A stretch of 64,000 bases of DNA, taken from assembly GCA_022563775.1 (NCBI GenBank), contig JADFMS010000001.1, positions 3,312-67,311 on the forward strand, given 5' to 3'. Within the stretch, counting starts at the first letter, position 1; each line of letters opens with the position of its first letter. Source of the stretch: Fidelibacterota bacterium. GTDB taxonomy: Bacteria > Marinisomatota > SORT01. Both the position numbers and the translations under genes were made by a program. The notes under the pieces are model-generated. The model was not told where the DNA came from. It searched no databases and worked only from the letters and a program-made list of their open reading frames with translations. Shown here piece by piece: positions 18,289 through 27,725 of the stretch.

Positions 18289-19521
18289 CTAAAGAGCCTT
18301 TTTAAGCCAAAGTAAGGGATTTTGTTTCTCCCGGTTGTGCCAGATCTCGAAATGTAATGCGGAACCTTCAAGCGATCCCGTTACCCCTACTGAAGCGATC
18401 CTTTGACCGGTCGAAACCGTTTCAGTGGGTGTAACAAAAATTTCAGAAAGGTGGGTATACACCGAGTAATACCCATTTCCGTGATCGATAATCAGTGTGT
18501 TTCCAAATCCTCTTATCCATGTAATGCTTGTGACCCTTCCCGTCAACACGGAAACAACTTCCGTTCCCTCTTTTACGGAGATATCAATTCCGGTATTTTC
18601 TGTGATAGTCTTTAACGTTGGATGCTTTCTCCTTCCGAATCGCGAGGTGACTTTTCCTACCGTCGGCCATACGAGATTCCCCTTAAAACTTGCAAAATCT
18701 GCATCTATTACAAGATCTTCAATGGATATATTTCTGCGACGAGCCAGCTCTTCGAATCGTTTTCGTTCATCTTCAAGAGCGATTATTATTGATTCCACCT
18801 GTTTGGCAGCCTCTTCCTTATCTTTCACTATCTGTCGTAATGAACTTTTATCTTGTCTTACTTTCCGAAGCAGGTTCTTTCTATCTCTCCTGCTCTTACT
18901 GAAATTCTTTTTCTCTTTTACTTTTTCATCAATGATCTTTTCCCGCTTGTTTATCTCTTGAATCAACCTTATCTCCCTTATCTTCAGGTCAGTAATAGCC
19001 CCGTTTATGGAGCTGCTCAGTTTTCTGTCGTAGTCATTGATTATTTTCAGATATTTCATGCGGTAGAAAAATTGACTGACACTCGCGGATGTGAGTAATA
19101 ACTCAAAATCACTGTACGTGCCGGATTTAAACATCTGAACGGCTCGTTTTGAAAACCTGCGCTTCAATCTTTTGAGATAAGCGTTTGAAGCTGTTATAAC
19201 CTTTCTAGATTCGGCAACTTCTACATCTCTTTGTTCTATCTCCTGGTCGAGTCTCGACAGATATCTCGTCGTATAATCCAACTGTTTGTTCAGGTTCGAT
19301 ATCTGTTTGACAACACTGAGTTCGGTAGATTCTTTCTGTTTTATCTCCTTCTTGAGGTCCTCTATTATAGTTTTGAGATCGTCCAGCTCTTCCCCGCGGT
19401 TATATATCTTCTCCTTGATATCGGAAGGCGATTGCGCGTTAAGAATGTCATCCCCTGTTGTCATAAGGATTATAGCTGCCGAGAAACAGAATCTGAATAT
19501 ATTATCACAGCATAAATTCAT
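18289..19521 (-). CDS. EnvC-like murein hydrolase activator (degenerate LytM/M23)
   Basis: 410 residues. A probable signal peptide (about 1-29), a long coiled coil (33-265) and a C-terminal LytM domain (285-410). In catalytic M23 peptidases the zinc ligands come from HxGxD and HxH; here the first His is Asn309 (NTGID, Asp313 kept) and the first His of HxH is Ala388 (ALH, His390 kept). Loss of these ligands is the hallmark of EnvC/NlpD-type activators, which switch on amidases at the septum rather than cut peptidoglycan. So a role in daughter-cell separation is likely. It is first in the minus-strand run with holB. Confidence 0.88.
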   Translation of the reverse strand: MNLCCDNIFRFCFSAAIILMTTGDDILNAQSPSDIKEKIYNRGEELDDLKTIIEDLKKEIKQKESTELSVVKQISNLNKQLDYTTRYLSRLDQEIEQRDVEVAESRKVITASNAYLKRLKRRFSKRAVQMFKSGTYSDFELLLTSASVSQFFYRMKYLKIINDYDRKLSSSINGAITDLKIREIRLIQEINKREKIIDEKVKEKKNFSKSRRDRKNLLRKVRQDKSSLRQIVKDKEEAAKQVESIIIALEDERKRFEELARRRNISIEDLVIDADFASFKGNLVWPTVGKVTSRFGRRKHPTLKTITENTGIDISVKEGTEVVSVLTGRVTSITWIRGFGNTLIIDHGNGYYSVYTHLSEIFVTPTETVSTGQRIASVGVTGSLEGSALHFEIWHNREKQNPLLWLKKAL

Positions 19522-19630
19522 ACGATTTTAAGTTAATCCCGAACCAATTGAGTTTCAATTGAATTTAGACCTCTTTCAATCAGAAAATATCATTCACAGA
19601 CTGTGACGATATCACTCTACCCATTTTCGC

Positions 19631-19659
19631 TTGACATCAAAAGCCACGCCGGGTATTAT
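19631..19659 (+). promoter_or_regulatory. Promoter of the cNMP-sensor/AI-2E transporter operon
   Basis: TTGACA (19631-19636), 17-bp spacer, TATTAT (19654-19659). A GGAGGA ribosome site (19674-19679) follows 9 bp before the ATG at 19689, one of the few strong Shine-Dalgarno sites in the window. Confidence 0.65.
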
Positions 19660-19688
19660 ATATTCTTCTTACTGGAGGATAGTTCAAG

Positions 19689-20237
19689 ATGAGTAGTGAT
19701 TCAATTTGGAGTAACATTTTTAACAACCGTAAAGGTGAATCGAAAGCGGCAACCGCCATACGAAGCGTTCCCATTTTTGAACAACTTTCAAATAAAGAGT
19801 TATCAGCTGTTGAAAAACTCGTTCATACTCGCACATATGTTACTGACGAAACAATTTTCAGTGAAAAGGACCCCGGTGGCGGGATGTATATCGTCATGGA
19901 GGGCATCGTCTCTATCATCAAGAATCATGGCGGAACACACGAAAAAAAACTCGTAACTCTTGAACACGGCGATTTCTTCGGTGAGATAGCGCTTCTTGAC
20001 GAGTCACCCCGAACAGCTACTGCGGTTAGTTTAGGAGATTCCAAGATTCTTGGCTTTTACCGTACTGACCTTTATGAACTCGTCGAGCGGCGTCCGAAGC
20101 TTGCAATAAAGATAATCGTCAACTTGGCTCGAGTTGTCAGCGAACGATTACGGCATTCGAATTCCCAGGCTCAGGAACTGCGGGAACAATTGGCAAGTTA
20201 CGAGGTGAAACAAGGCAAAGACGAATCTTCCGCATGA
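19689..20237 (+). CDS. Cyclic-nucleotide-binding-domain protein without a DNA-binding domain
   Basis: 182 residues. A single cNMP-binding domain (about 30-145) with the phosphate-binding cassette FGEIALLDESPRTATA, followed by a helical tail (145-182). The Crp/Fnr helix-turn-helix is absent, so it is not a transcription factor by itself. It overlaps the following transporter gene by 4 bp (ATGA), so both proteins are probably made together; the sensor may control that transporter, or bind another partner. Which ligand (cAMP, cGMP or none) cannot be read from the sequence. Confidence 0.9.
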   Translation: MSSDSIWSNIFNNRKGESKAATAIRSVPIFEQLSNKELSAVEKLVHTRTYVTDETIFSEKDPGGGMYIVMEGIVSIIKNHGGTHEKKLVTLEHGDFFGEIALLDESPRTATAVSLGDSKILGFYRTDLYELVERRPKLAIKIIVNLARVVSERLRHSNSQAQELREQLASYEVKQGKDESSA

Positions 20238-21289
20238 TTCAAAGTTCCACAACCCAGCAATCGGTATTACGATACACCACTCGTCTCATAATCACGCTTG
20301 GAATCATAGCAGCGCTATTCTATTTCCTCCCCCGTGTGGAAGATATACTGATTATTTTTCTCATCTCGCTCTTATTTTATTCGCTGTTGGTACCGCTTGT
20401 GAACAATTTAGAGAGCAAAGGAATTCCTCGCGCGTTTTCCATAATCATAGTATTTCTAATCGGATTTCTCATTGCCGGAATGGCTCTTAAATTTATTATT
20501 CCGCCTATCATAAATGAAGCAAAATCGTTACAGGAAACCATAACTCAACAGGGACCTGAAAAGGTATTCCAAAATATCAGTGATTTTATCGAATCCCGAT
20601 TTCCAATGCTCGATACTCAGATGATAACTGAAAAACTTGGGAGTTATCTCTCTTCAACACTTTCCAAGGGTGTTAGTGTGGTTCTCGGCTTTGTTTCCGC
20701 TTTCACTTATTTATTGGTAATACTTTTCATGACTTTCTTTTTCCTTAAAGACCAACGGATAATAAAGAAAAATCTAATAGGGATGGTTCCGAACAGATTC
20801 TTCGAAATGTCCCTCGTAATGGTTTACAGAATTGAAAATCAACTTGGTAGTTATATTCGTGGTGTACTGATAGACGGACTTTTCGTTGCTATTTTAAGTT
20901 CTATCGGGCTTTATATGATCGGTCTTCCTTTCTTTTACTTTGTCGGTATAATCGCGGGTCTGACAAATATGATCCCTTATATGGGACCTCTGATAGGAGC
21001 AACTGTGGCTATAATAGTTGCGCTTATGAGCAATCCGGAAAGCCTTATGATAATTGCCAAGATAGCCGCCGTCTTCGCAATCGTGCAGTTGGTAGATAAC
21101 GTATTGATAACTCCGGTAGTAGTGTCAAACGCTGTTGACCTTCACCCGCTCGTAGTTATGTTAGTGGTTCTTATCGGTGGAAGTTTGCTCGGAATAACAG
21201 GACTGATATTCGCCATCCCACTAACGAGCATAATCAAGGTTGTCGTAGAAGAATTGGTCAAAGGGCTTAAAAGCTACAGGATCGTCTGA
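20234..21289 (+). CDS. AI-2E family transporter (PerM/YdiK-like)
   Basis: 351 residues with about seven to eight membrane segments and the family signature region IIAGLTNMIPYMGPLIGA, then DNVLITPVVVSNAVDLHPLVVMLVVLIGG. Members include TqsA (AI-2 export) and Na+/H+ antiporters, so the substrate is open. Translationally coupled to the cNMP-domain gene. It ends 4 bp before the converging stop of the next gene, with no hairpin terminator visible between. Confidence 0.9.
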   Translation: MIQSSTTQQSVLRYTTRLIITLGIIAALFYFLPRVEDILIIFLISLLFYSLLVPLVNNLESKGIPRAFSIIIVFLIGFLIAGMALKFIIPPIINEAKSLQETITQQGPEKVFQNISDFIESRFPMLDTQMITEKLGSYLSSTLSKGVSVVLGFVSAFTYLLVILFMTFFFLKDQRIIKKNLIGMVPNRFFEMSLVMVYRIENQLGSYIRGVLIDGLFVAILSSIGLYMIGLPFFYFVGIIAGLTNMIPYMGPLIGATVAIIVALMSNPESLMIIAKIAAVFAIVQLVDNVLITPVVVSNAVDLHPLVVMLVVLIGGSLLGITGLIFAIPLTSIIKVVVEELVKGLKSYRIV

Positions 21290-21293
21290 TTTC

Positions 21294-22985
21294 TTAAAAC
21301 TCTGCTGTCTCCCAGCTGTGTAATCTGTTTTCCGCGAAATAAAGGTAATAATACTTACTCCTTGTGATTAGATATACCCATAGCTCATATTTCTTGGGCG
21401 CGTCCGCAGCATAATATTTGTAATCAGGCATCCCCCAGAGTCGAAGAACCTTCCCCTTGTCGGCTCCCGCTATTAATCTGTCCGCTAAGTGTTTTTTGTT
21501 CTGTGCTACAATCTCCGAGTGTCTTTTCTTAGACTCGCTGATTTTTTCTTTGGCAATCGCATCTTCAACATAAGCTATCTGGAGATCAGCAGTTTTTCTA
21601 AGATTGTCATTATATTTAGCAGCCCTTTCAAAAGAATCCTTAGCGTATATATAGGAGTTTCTATTTAACGCCTCTACTCCCTCTTCAAAAAGAACCCGTG
21701 CCATTTTACTATAAACCACGTCAACTTGCGGCTTCAGACTAGGATTCATTTCTATCACCCGAATAAGCAATGCTTCTGCCGCCCGAATGTTATCCGCTTC
21801 TAATTTTCGCTCCGCTTTTGTAAGTAGCATTTGCGAAGTGGCTATTCTGACTGCATCTGAAAGACTCGTATCGATAAATTCCGCTTGAAGAAACCATCGT
21901 TCAGAATTACCAAAATCCCAATCTGAATGACTATTCAGACCGTTCTCAAAATATTGCAGCGCTATCTCTTCCCTTTTTTCCGATACCCTTTTTTCGAGAT
22001 TGAAATCCCATGTGTTGAGCTGATCTATTCCGGCGTATAAGAGTAACGCTTCATCTAAGTTGTCATCTTCTTGGGCATCTAAAGCATTTTCGAACATCTC
22101 GCCCGGAATGTGTTTGTCGGATTCGATAATTTGTTGCCGAGCTCTCCCGGCATTGGCATGATTCGGGTGAAATTTCAGAAATTTCAGGTACTGTGCTCGG
22201 GCATCAATATATTTCCCCTTCTTATAATAGTTCTCCGCTAAATCGCCTGAAGTTTTTCTACCCCCAAACAACATCCCGAGAGTAACTGTTGCCCCAAAAT
22301 GTGAAAGATCTATCTCATTGATGCCTGAAACATCTTGAGGATCATCGAGCTCTGTAATACGCAGATCGGTGAATTTAAATTCGAATCCTATACCAATTCG
22401 TGAAGATGCGTCGCTTGCGAGGAGCAGCTGCATTCCGAGAGCAATTCCAAGCGGATTTGAAGTGCCGCTCAAATATGAAGAACCCTCTCTGCTTCGATAT
22501 AGATCCGCTTTTGCGTATCCATAGCTTATTTGCCCGTAAAGAAGCAGCCTGCTTCCAATCGTATAGTTTAAAGTTTCGTTCAGATTGAATTCAAACACCC
22601 TGGGAGATAACGCAGGCGTTCCTTTAAACTCCGCTGATAATCCCGGATTGGCAGGTAATAATGGGAATTCTAAAGCTGTTATATAATTTATGGAGAATCC
22701 TGTCTGTAGATCAAACATATTCTGTTTCCAAAAATACCGGGTGAAATTGAATTTTACGAAATCAAGAGTGTACACCGTAGCCAATCTCGAGCTGCTAATT
22801 CCTATTTGTTTTTCCGTTGAGGAGTGATTGAACAGTTCGACACCCGCTTTCAGATCAAATATCGTCATACTTAACGGAGTCATATATTTATATTGCTTAA
22901 ATCCAGCGAATTGTCCCTCTGCCGATGATGTCTGAAGAACAATAACTGACAGTGTCAGACAGATAATATGTTTGAAATTCATCAT
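21294..22985 (-). CDS. Outer-membrane protein with N-terminal barrel-like region and C-terminal TPR-like repeats
   Basis: 563 residues from ATG 22985; an upstream in-frame start would add 16 residues but would precede the signal peptide (MNFKHIICLTLSVIVL...SSAEG-Q), so the internal start is preferred. About residues 25-245 look like beta-strands of a small outer-membrane protein, with phrases such as GIGFEFKFTDLRI and ATVTLGMLFGG. From about 255 on there are TPR-like helical repeats (YYKKGKYIDARAQYLKFLKFHPN), then a coiled stretch and a short C-terminal unit (GKVLRLWGMPDYKYY) reminiscent of BamE/SmpA-type small domains. No known family is recognised with certainty. It converges with the AI-2E gene. 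Confidence 0.75.
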   Translation of the reverse strand: MMNFKHIICLTLSVIVLQTSSAEGQFAGFKQYKYMTPLSMTIFDLKAGVELFNHSSTEKQIGISSSRLATVYTLDFVKFNFTRYFWKQNMFDLQTGFSINYITALEFPLLPANPGLSAEFKGTPALSPRVFEFNLNETLNYTIGSRLLLYGQISYGYAKADLYRSREGSSYLSGTSNPLGIALGMQLLLASDASSRIGIGFEFKFTDLRITELDDPQDVSGINEIDLSHFGATVTLGMLFGGRKTSGDLAENYYKKGKYIDARAQYLKFLKFHPNHANAGRARQQIIESDKHIPGEMFENALDAQEDDNLDEALLLYAGIDQLNTWDFNLEKRVSEKREEIALQYFENGLNSHSDWDFGNSERWFLQAEFIDTSLSDAVRIATSQMLLTKAERKLEADNIRAAEALLIRVIEMNPSLKPQVDVVYSKMARVLFEEGVEALNRNSYIYAKDSFERAAKYNDNLRKTADLQIAYVEDAIAKEKISESKKRHSEIVAQNKKHLADRLIAGADKGKVLRLWGMPDYKYYAADAPKKYELWVYLITRSKYYYLYFAENRLHSWETAEF

Positions 22986-23061
22986 AATGTAATAATATAT
23001 GGACGTATGTTTAATAATATCAACATATAACACAATTATTTCAACTTTTCTCCTAACATCC

Positions 23062-23090
23062 TTGATTTAATCTAACTAAACAGATATCTT
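23062..23090 (+). promoter_or_regulatory. Candidate promoter of the DUF456-to-YjbQ gene series
   Basis: TTGATT (23062-23067), 17-bp spacer, TATCTT (23085-23090). An AAGAAGG ribosome site (23114-23120) precedes the TTG start at 23127. Confidence 0.45.
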
Positions 23091-23126
23091 GATTTATCGG
23101 GAAGGTGACCTTTAAGAAGGATTGTA

Positions 23127-23627
23127 TTGGAATTACTGATCGGAATAATTTTTTGGATAGTACTCGTAACCGGTATTGTACTGACGCTGTTCGGTATTCC
23201 GGGAACCTTCATAATAGCTTCAGCTGCGCTGCTTTACTCTCTGTTCACTGATTTTTCAGGGATCAGTTGGGTATTGATATTTTTGCTCTTCGCAATAGCC
23301 ATACTACTCGAATTTCTTGAGTTCTCCCTGTCAGGTTATATGGCAAATCGATTCGGCGGTTCAAAACTTTCCATCGTCGGAGCGATTCTTGGCGGTTTGA
23401 TTGGGGCTATTTGGGGTACGGCTATATTGCCAGTCATTGGTACTCTCATAGGAGCGTTCATAGGCGCTTTCGGCGGAGCATTCATCGGAGAATACTTTAT
23501 TTCACGTGACCTTGAGAGAGCCTTGCTTGCCGGTATAGGCGCATTCTTAGGCGCTGTTGGAGGTAAAACAATGAAAACTGTCACTGCAGTAGCGATGGTT
23601 GTAACTATAGGATTTTACTTCTTTTAA
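23127..23627 (+). CDS. DUF456 family membrane protein
   Basis: 166 residues, almost entirely hydrophobic, with four to five membrane segments and Gly-rich repeats (GGLIGAIWG, GAFIGAFGGAFIGEY) typical of DUF456. Starts with TTG, supported by the AAGAAGG site 6 bp upstream. Function of the family is unknown. First gene of a tight plus-strand series; the next gene starts 2 bp after its stop. Confidence 0.88.
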   Translation: MELLIGIIFWIVLVTGIVLTLFGIPGTFIIASAALLYSLFTDFSGISWVLIFLLFAIAILLEFLEFSLSGYMANRFGGSKLSIVGAILGGLIGAIWGTAILPVIGTLIGAFIGAFGGAFIGEYFISRDLERALLAGIGAFLGAVGGKTMKTVTAVAMVVTIGFYFF

Positions 23628-23629
23628 AT

Positions 23630-24304
23630 ATGAAACATTCACTCCTATACGCTGTTTCCACCATGGTATTCATTCTTTGTTCCATTGGCGCAGCATCTTC
23701 AACGGAACCCGGTAAATTCACATTAGCCCGGCTTCATTATGGTGGCGGTGGTGATTGGTATGCCAATCCGAGCAGCATACCGAATCTCATGAAATATATC
23801 GGTGAAAACAGTTCTATAAAAACCGCAAAAAAAGAAGCTCGCGTAAAGATCCTCGATGAAGACCTCTTCCGTTACCCGATACTTTATATGACAGGTCACG
23901 GAAATGTAAGTTTTACAAACTCGGAGGCTCTCAGATTACGGCAATATCTTATTTCCGGTGGATTTCTATTTGCCGATGATAATTACGGCATGAATGATTC
24001 TTTCCGCCGGCAGATGAAAAAAGTTTTCCCTGATAAAGACCTGGTAGAACTACCTTTTTCACACGGCATATTTGATATTCATTTCCGCTTTCCTAACGGA
24101 TTACCCAAAATTCATGAGCATGACGGCAAACCTCCGCAGGCGTTCGGAATCTTTCATGAGGGCAGATTGGTCGTATTCTTCACCTATGAAAGTGATTTGG
24201 GTGACGGTTGGGAGGACGCATCCGTGCATAATGACCCGTTAGAGAAAAGAAACGCAGCTCTTCAAATGGGAACAAACGTGATTGTTTGGGCTTTAACTAA
24301 TTAG
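23630..24304 (+). CDS. DUF4159 domain secreted protein
   Basis: 224 residues with a signal peptide (1-24, ...GAASS-TEP). The DUF4159 core has LARLHYGGGGDWYAN, LYMTGHGNVSF, QYLISGGFLFADDNYG (GGFLFA at 110-115) and LPFSHGIF. The domain is thought to adopt a class I glutamine amidotransferase-like fold without the amidotransferase triad. DUF4159 genes often accompany DUF4175, DUF58 and MoxR genes in FCB and other genomes. The same GGFLFA signature recurs in the protein at 29613. Function unknown; periplasmic location likely. Confidence 0.9.
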   Translation: MKHSLLYAVSTMVFILCSIGAASSTEPGKFTLARLHYGGGGDWYANPSSIPNLMKYIGENSSIKTAKKEARVKILDEDLFRYPILYMTGHGNVSFTNSEALRLRQYLISGGFLFADDNYGMNDSFRRQMKKVFPDKDLVELPFSHGIFDIHFRFPNGLPKIHEHDGKPPQAFGIFHEGRLVVFFTYESDLGDGWEDASVHNDPLEKRNAALQMGTNVIVWALTN

Positions 24305-24308
24305 TGCC

Positions 24309-27300
24309 ATGAGTAAAGAAAGAAAATTACTTAGTCATATAGATCAAGTTCGAAAATTGACAGCAAATTATCATTTGCGAAACTCTATTTTCTTGTTTGC
24401 CGCCTCAGTGCTGACATTTACGGTAACAGCAGTGTATCTTGAAGCTGTCTTCTGGTTTGGAAGCGCTGTCAGATGGTTTATCCTGATTGGGTCTATTATT
24501 GGTTCAGCTATTTCAATAGCTGTCGCCTTGATAATTCATTATCGCATCAAACGAGGTCAAATGAGCGGAAGTTCTGATGAGGAAATAGCCTCGATAATCG
24601 GTGAAAATAACCCTTCCATTAAAGACAAACTGCTCAATGCGATACAGATCGGCGTCGGATCATCTGAATCAAATTTTTCCCAAGAGCTGATAGATAGCTC
24701 TATCGAACGCATTGAAAAAGAGATCTCAAACACCGACCTTACGAAACCGGTCGAAAATAAAAACAGAAGTAATCAGAACAAGACTCTTCTGGCAACAGCT
24801 CTCATAGCCGCTTCTCTTCTTCTAATTTCACCGATTCAGCTGAAGAACGCTGCTTCAAGATTAGTTCTTCCGAATGAAGATTTCAGACCAACGCTACCCT
24901 TCACTGTTGAAGTATCTCCCGGAAACACTGATATCGTTAAGGGTGACACATTGAATTTTTCCGCGTCCGTTTCAGGAAGCCTGATCCCTGCCGAAATGAT
25001 ATTTGAAACAGAAATTCAGGGAATAGTCAGTTCCAATAAAGTAACGACCGATTCTTCCGGAAATTTTAATTTCGTGTATGAATCTATCAAAGCTGATTTC
25101 AGCTATCGGTTCAAAGCAAAAGATCCCAAATTTCTTAAATCATGGGTCGGATACGAATCAGATAAATATAGAGTTTCAGTTATTAATCGTCCATCCATCC
25201 GACGGTTGAGAATTGAGCTCAAATTTCCGGGATATTCGAAATTAGAGAATAAAATCTTTGAAGGAAATATAGCGGAGATTATCGCTCTGAGGGGAACCAG
25301 AGCAACTTTCTCTATCGAATCAAACAAGCTGTTGTCATCCGCTGAAATATCTTTCTCAACCGGTGAAAATATTAATTTAAAAACAGACGGTCGGTCCGCC
25401 ACGGGTCAATTCTTGATCGATAAAAGCGGTTCCTTTCATATCAGTCTTCATGACACACAAAGGGTAAAAAATATAAATCCTGTTGAATTCGGTTTCATAG
25501 CGATGAGAGATGAATTTCCGGTAATATCGCTCATAGAGCAACCTGAAAATTTCGATCTTGACGCCTCTATGGAAATCCCAATGCGATTAAGGATAGACGA
25601 CGATTTCGGTATTAGTGAAGTAGCTGTTGCATTACGCGTCTTAAGTGAATTCAGCGAAGAGCCTGATTCGGCATTTAAAACTATCAATATTGACCTGCCG
25701 CCTATTCGCGCCGGCAGTTTAGAACTTAACCATTATCTCGACCTGGCTCCATTTGAGCTCGCTCCTAACGATGTGATCGAATATTATGGTATGGTATACG
25801 ACAACGACAGCTATTCGGGTCCTAAACTTTCCCGCAGTCGACTCTATTATGCCCGATTTCCGACTTTAGCCGAACTTTATATGCGAATTGAAGAGGACAC
25901 ACAGATAGCGGATAATTCAACTGAAGAGACCCTCAAGGAGGCGAAGGAGCTTAGGGAGGCTATTGAAGAATTAAGCGAAGAGCTTAAAAAAGACCCCGAA
26001 CTCGATTGGGCAAAAAAACAGAAAATTGAAGAAACCCTTCGGAAACAGGAAGAGATAGAAAAATCATTAGAATCCATCTCAAAGAAACTTGATGAGATCA
26101 TTGAAGAAGCGGAGAAGAATCAACTCTTCTCCGAGGAAAGCCTTCAAATGTATCTGGAACTTCAAAACCTTTTTCAGGATTTAGCATCACCCGAATTATT
26201 AGAAGCGATGGAAAAGATGAGAGAAGCGATGCTCTCACTTAACGAAGATGATATGGCACAAGCACTTAAAGATTTCAAGCTTTCGCAGGAACAGTTCACC
26301 AGGGAACTCGAAAGGACTCTTGAAATATTTCGTCGCGTACAAGCTGAACAGAAGATGGATGAGATCGTCAAACGTATGACAGAACTGGCTGAAGAGCAGA
26401 AACAAATTGCCGAAGAGACGGGCAAACTTTCTGAAGAGAATCAAAATGAGTTAAACTCGCTTGCCGAAAGAGAAAAAAGGGCAGCGGATGAACTTGCGAA
26501 TATTTCAGAAGAAATGAAACAGCTCGAGAATATTACCGAACCATTTTTAGAAATGCCGACAGCTAAAATTTCTGAGTTACGAAATGAAATGGAGACAGGC
26601 GACCTGCCGAATTCTCTTCAACAATCTGAACAGTCAATGATGGATTCGGATCTCTCCTCATCAAGAGAACATTCTGAACAGGCAAGCCGCGAGCTATCGG
26701 AAATGCTCACTGAACTCGACTCATTAAAACAGGAGATGCGTCGAAAACAACTGCAGGAAGTTTTGGCAGGCTTTCAGAAAGTTATAAGAATAGCCCTACA
26801 AATTTCCAAGAATCAGGAAGACCTTAACTTAGAAGGAGAGGGATTAAAAAGTAATAGCCCTAATCTTGCCCAGATAGCAGCAAAACAGGAAGAACAAAGA
26901 CGTGATTTGAGCAGTATGGTGGAAGATCTTGTGGAACTTTCCAAGAAAACATTCGGAATCAGTCCCGCAATTGCCCGCTCGATAGGAAAGACCTCGGGAG
27001 CGATGTCGAAAGCGGTTAAAAACCTATCAGAGAGAAATACGGGGCAGAGCAGAATTGCGCAATCTGAAGCTTTAGGCGGATTAAATCAAACCATCCTTTC
27101 TTTACGAGGCGCGATGTCCCAGCTTTCAGCCTCAGGTTCAGGTACCGGATTTGAACAGTATATGCAGCAAATGCAGCAGATGGCTAATGCCCAAGGCGGC
27201 ATAAACAGCGAGTCACTAAATATGATGCCCGGTATGAAACCCGGAGGTTCGCGCTCGTCACAAAGCATGAGGAATTTAGCAGCAAGACAGGAACAGATTC

Positions 27301-27725
27301 GACGTTCTCTCGAAAAGATGATGAAAGAAATGGCAGGAAAGAATGATGGTACGGGCAGGTTGGACGGCATAGTCAATGAAATGGATGAGGTGATAAAGGA
27401 CCTCAATAACAGACGGCTCTCGAGAAAAACCATTCAAAGACAACAGCGAATACTGTCAAGAATGCTCGATTCACAAAAATCAATGAGAGAACGGGAAAAA
27501 AGCAAGAAGAGGAAATCCAAAAGTGGAATTGACATTGCGCGCAGCGGTCCGTCAGGACTACCTCAAAACCGGGGTGAAAGAGGCGAACTTCTCAACCGCG
27601 AATTGATAAACGCGCTTAGGGAGGGATATTCCATGGATTATCAAAACCTTATAAGAAAGTATTTCGATTCCCTTCGCAGCAATCAGTCAATGAATAATCG
27701 ATCATCAGGCGCAGAGAGCAATTGA
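24309..27725 (+). CDS. DUF4175-like large membrane-anchored coiled-coil protein
   Basis: 1138 residues. Three N-terminal membrane segments (about 27-50, 55-78, 159-177), an extracytoplasmic region with beta-rich Ig-like stretches (190-500), a very long Glu/Lys/Gln-rich coiled coil (about 515-900), a Met/Gln/Gly-rich segment (QYMQQMQQMANAQGG), and a basic C-terminus. This architecture fits DUF4175 proteins of Bacteroidetes and relatives. It starts 4 bp after the DUF4159 stop and overlaps the following TPR gene by 4 bp. Family function is unknown; a structural envelope role is inference. Confidence 0.82.
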   Translation: MSKERKLLSHIDQVRKLTANYHLRNSIFLFAASVLTFTVTAVYLEAVFWFGSAVRWFILIGSIIGSAISIAVALIIHYRIKRGQMSGSSDEEIASIIGENNPSIKDKLLNAIQIGVGSSESNFSQELIDSSIERIEKEISNTDLTKPVENKNRSNQNKTLLATALIAASLLLISPIQLKNAASRLVLPNEDFRPTLPFTVEVSPGNTDIVKGDTLNFSASVSGSLIPAEMIFETEIQGIVSSNKVTTDSSGNFNFVYESIKADFSYRFKAKDPKFLKSWVGYESDKYRVSVINRPSIRRLRIELKFPGYSKLENKIFEGNIAEIIALRGTRATFSIESNKLLSSAEISFSTGENINLKTDGRSATGQFLIDKSGSFHISLHDTQRVKNINPVEFGFIAMRDEFPVISLIEQPENFDLDASMEIPMRLRIDDDFGISEVAVALRVLSEFSEEPDSAFKTINIDLPPIRAGSLELNHYLDLAPFELAPNDVIEYYGMVYDNDSYSGPKLSRSRLYYARFPTLAELYMRIEEDTQIADNSTEETLKEAKELREAIEELSEELKKDPELDWAKKQKIEETLRKQEEIEKSLESISKKLDEIIEEAEKNQLFSEESLQMYLELQNLFQDLASPELLEAMEKMREAMLSLNEDDMAQALKDFKLSQEQFTRELERTLEIFRRVQAEQKMDEIVKRMTELAEEQKQIAEETGKLSEENQNELNSLAEREKRAADELANISEEMKQLENITEPFLEMPTAKISELRNEMETGDLPNSLQQSEQSMMDSDLSSSREHSEQASRELSEMLTELDSLKQEMRRKQLQEVLAGFQKVIRIALQISKNQEDLNLEGEGLKSNSPNLAQIAAKQEEQRRDLSSMVEDLVELSKKTFGISPAIARSIGKTSGAMSKAVKNLSERNTGQSRIAQSEALGGLNQTILSLRGAMSQLSASGSGTGFEQYMQQMQQMANAQGGINSESLNMMPGMKPGGSRSSQSMRNLAARQEQIRRSLEKMMKEMAGKNDGTGRLDGIVNEMDEVIKDLNNRRLSRKTIQRQQRILSRMLDSQKSMREREKSKKRKSKSGIDIARSGPSGLPQNRGERGELLNRELINALREGYSMDYQNLIRKYFDSLRSNQSMNNRSSGAESN

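Noticed and set aside
19689..20237. Crp/Fnr-type transcription factor
   Set aside because: The helix-turn-helix domain is absent; only the nucleotide-binding domain and a short helical tail exist.
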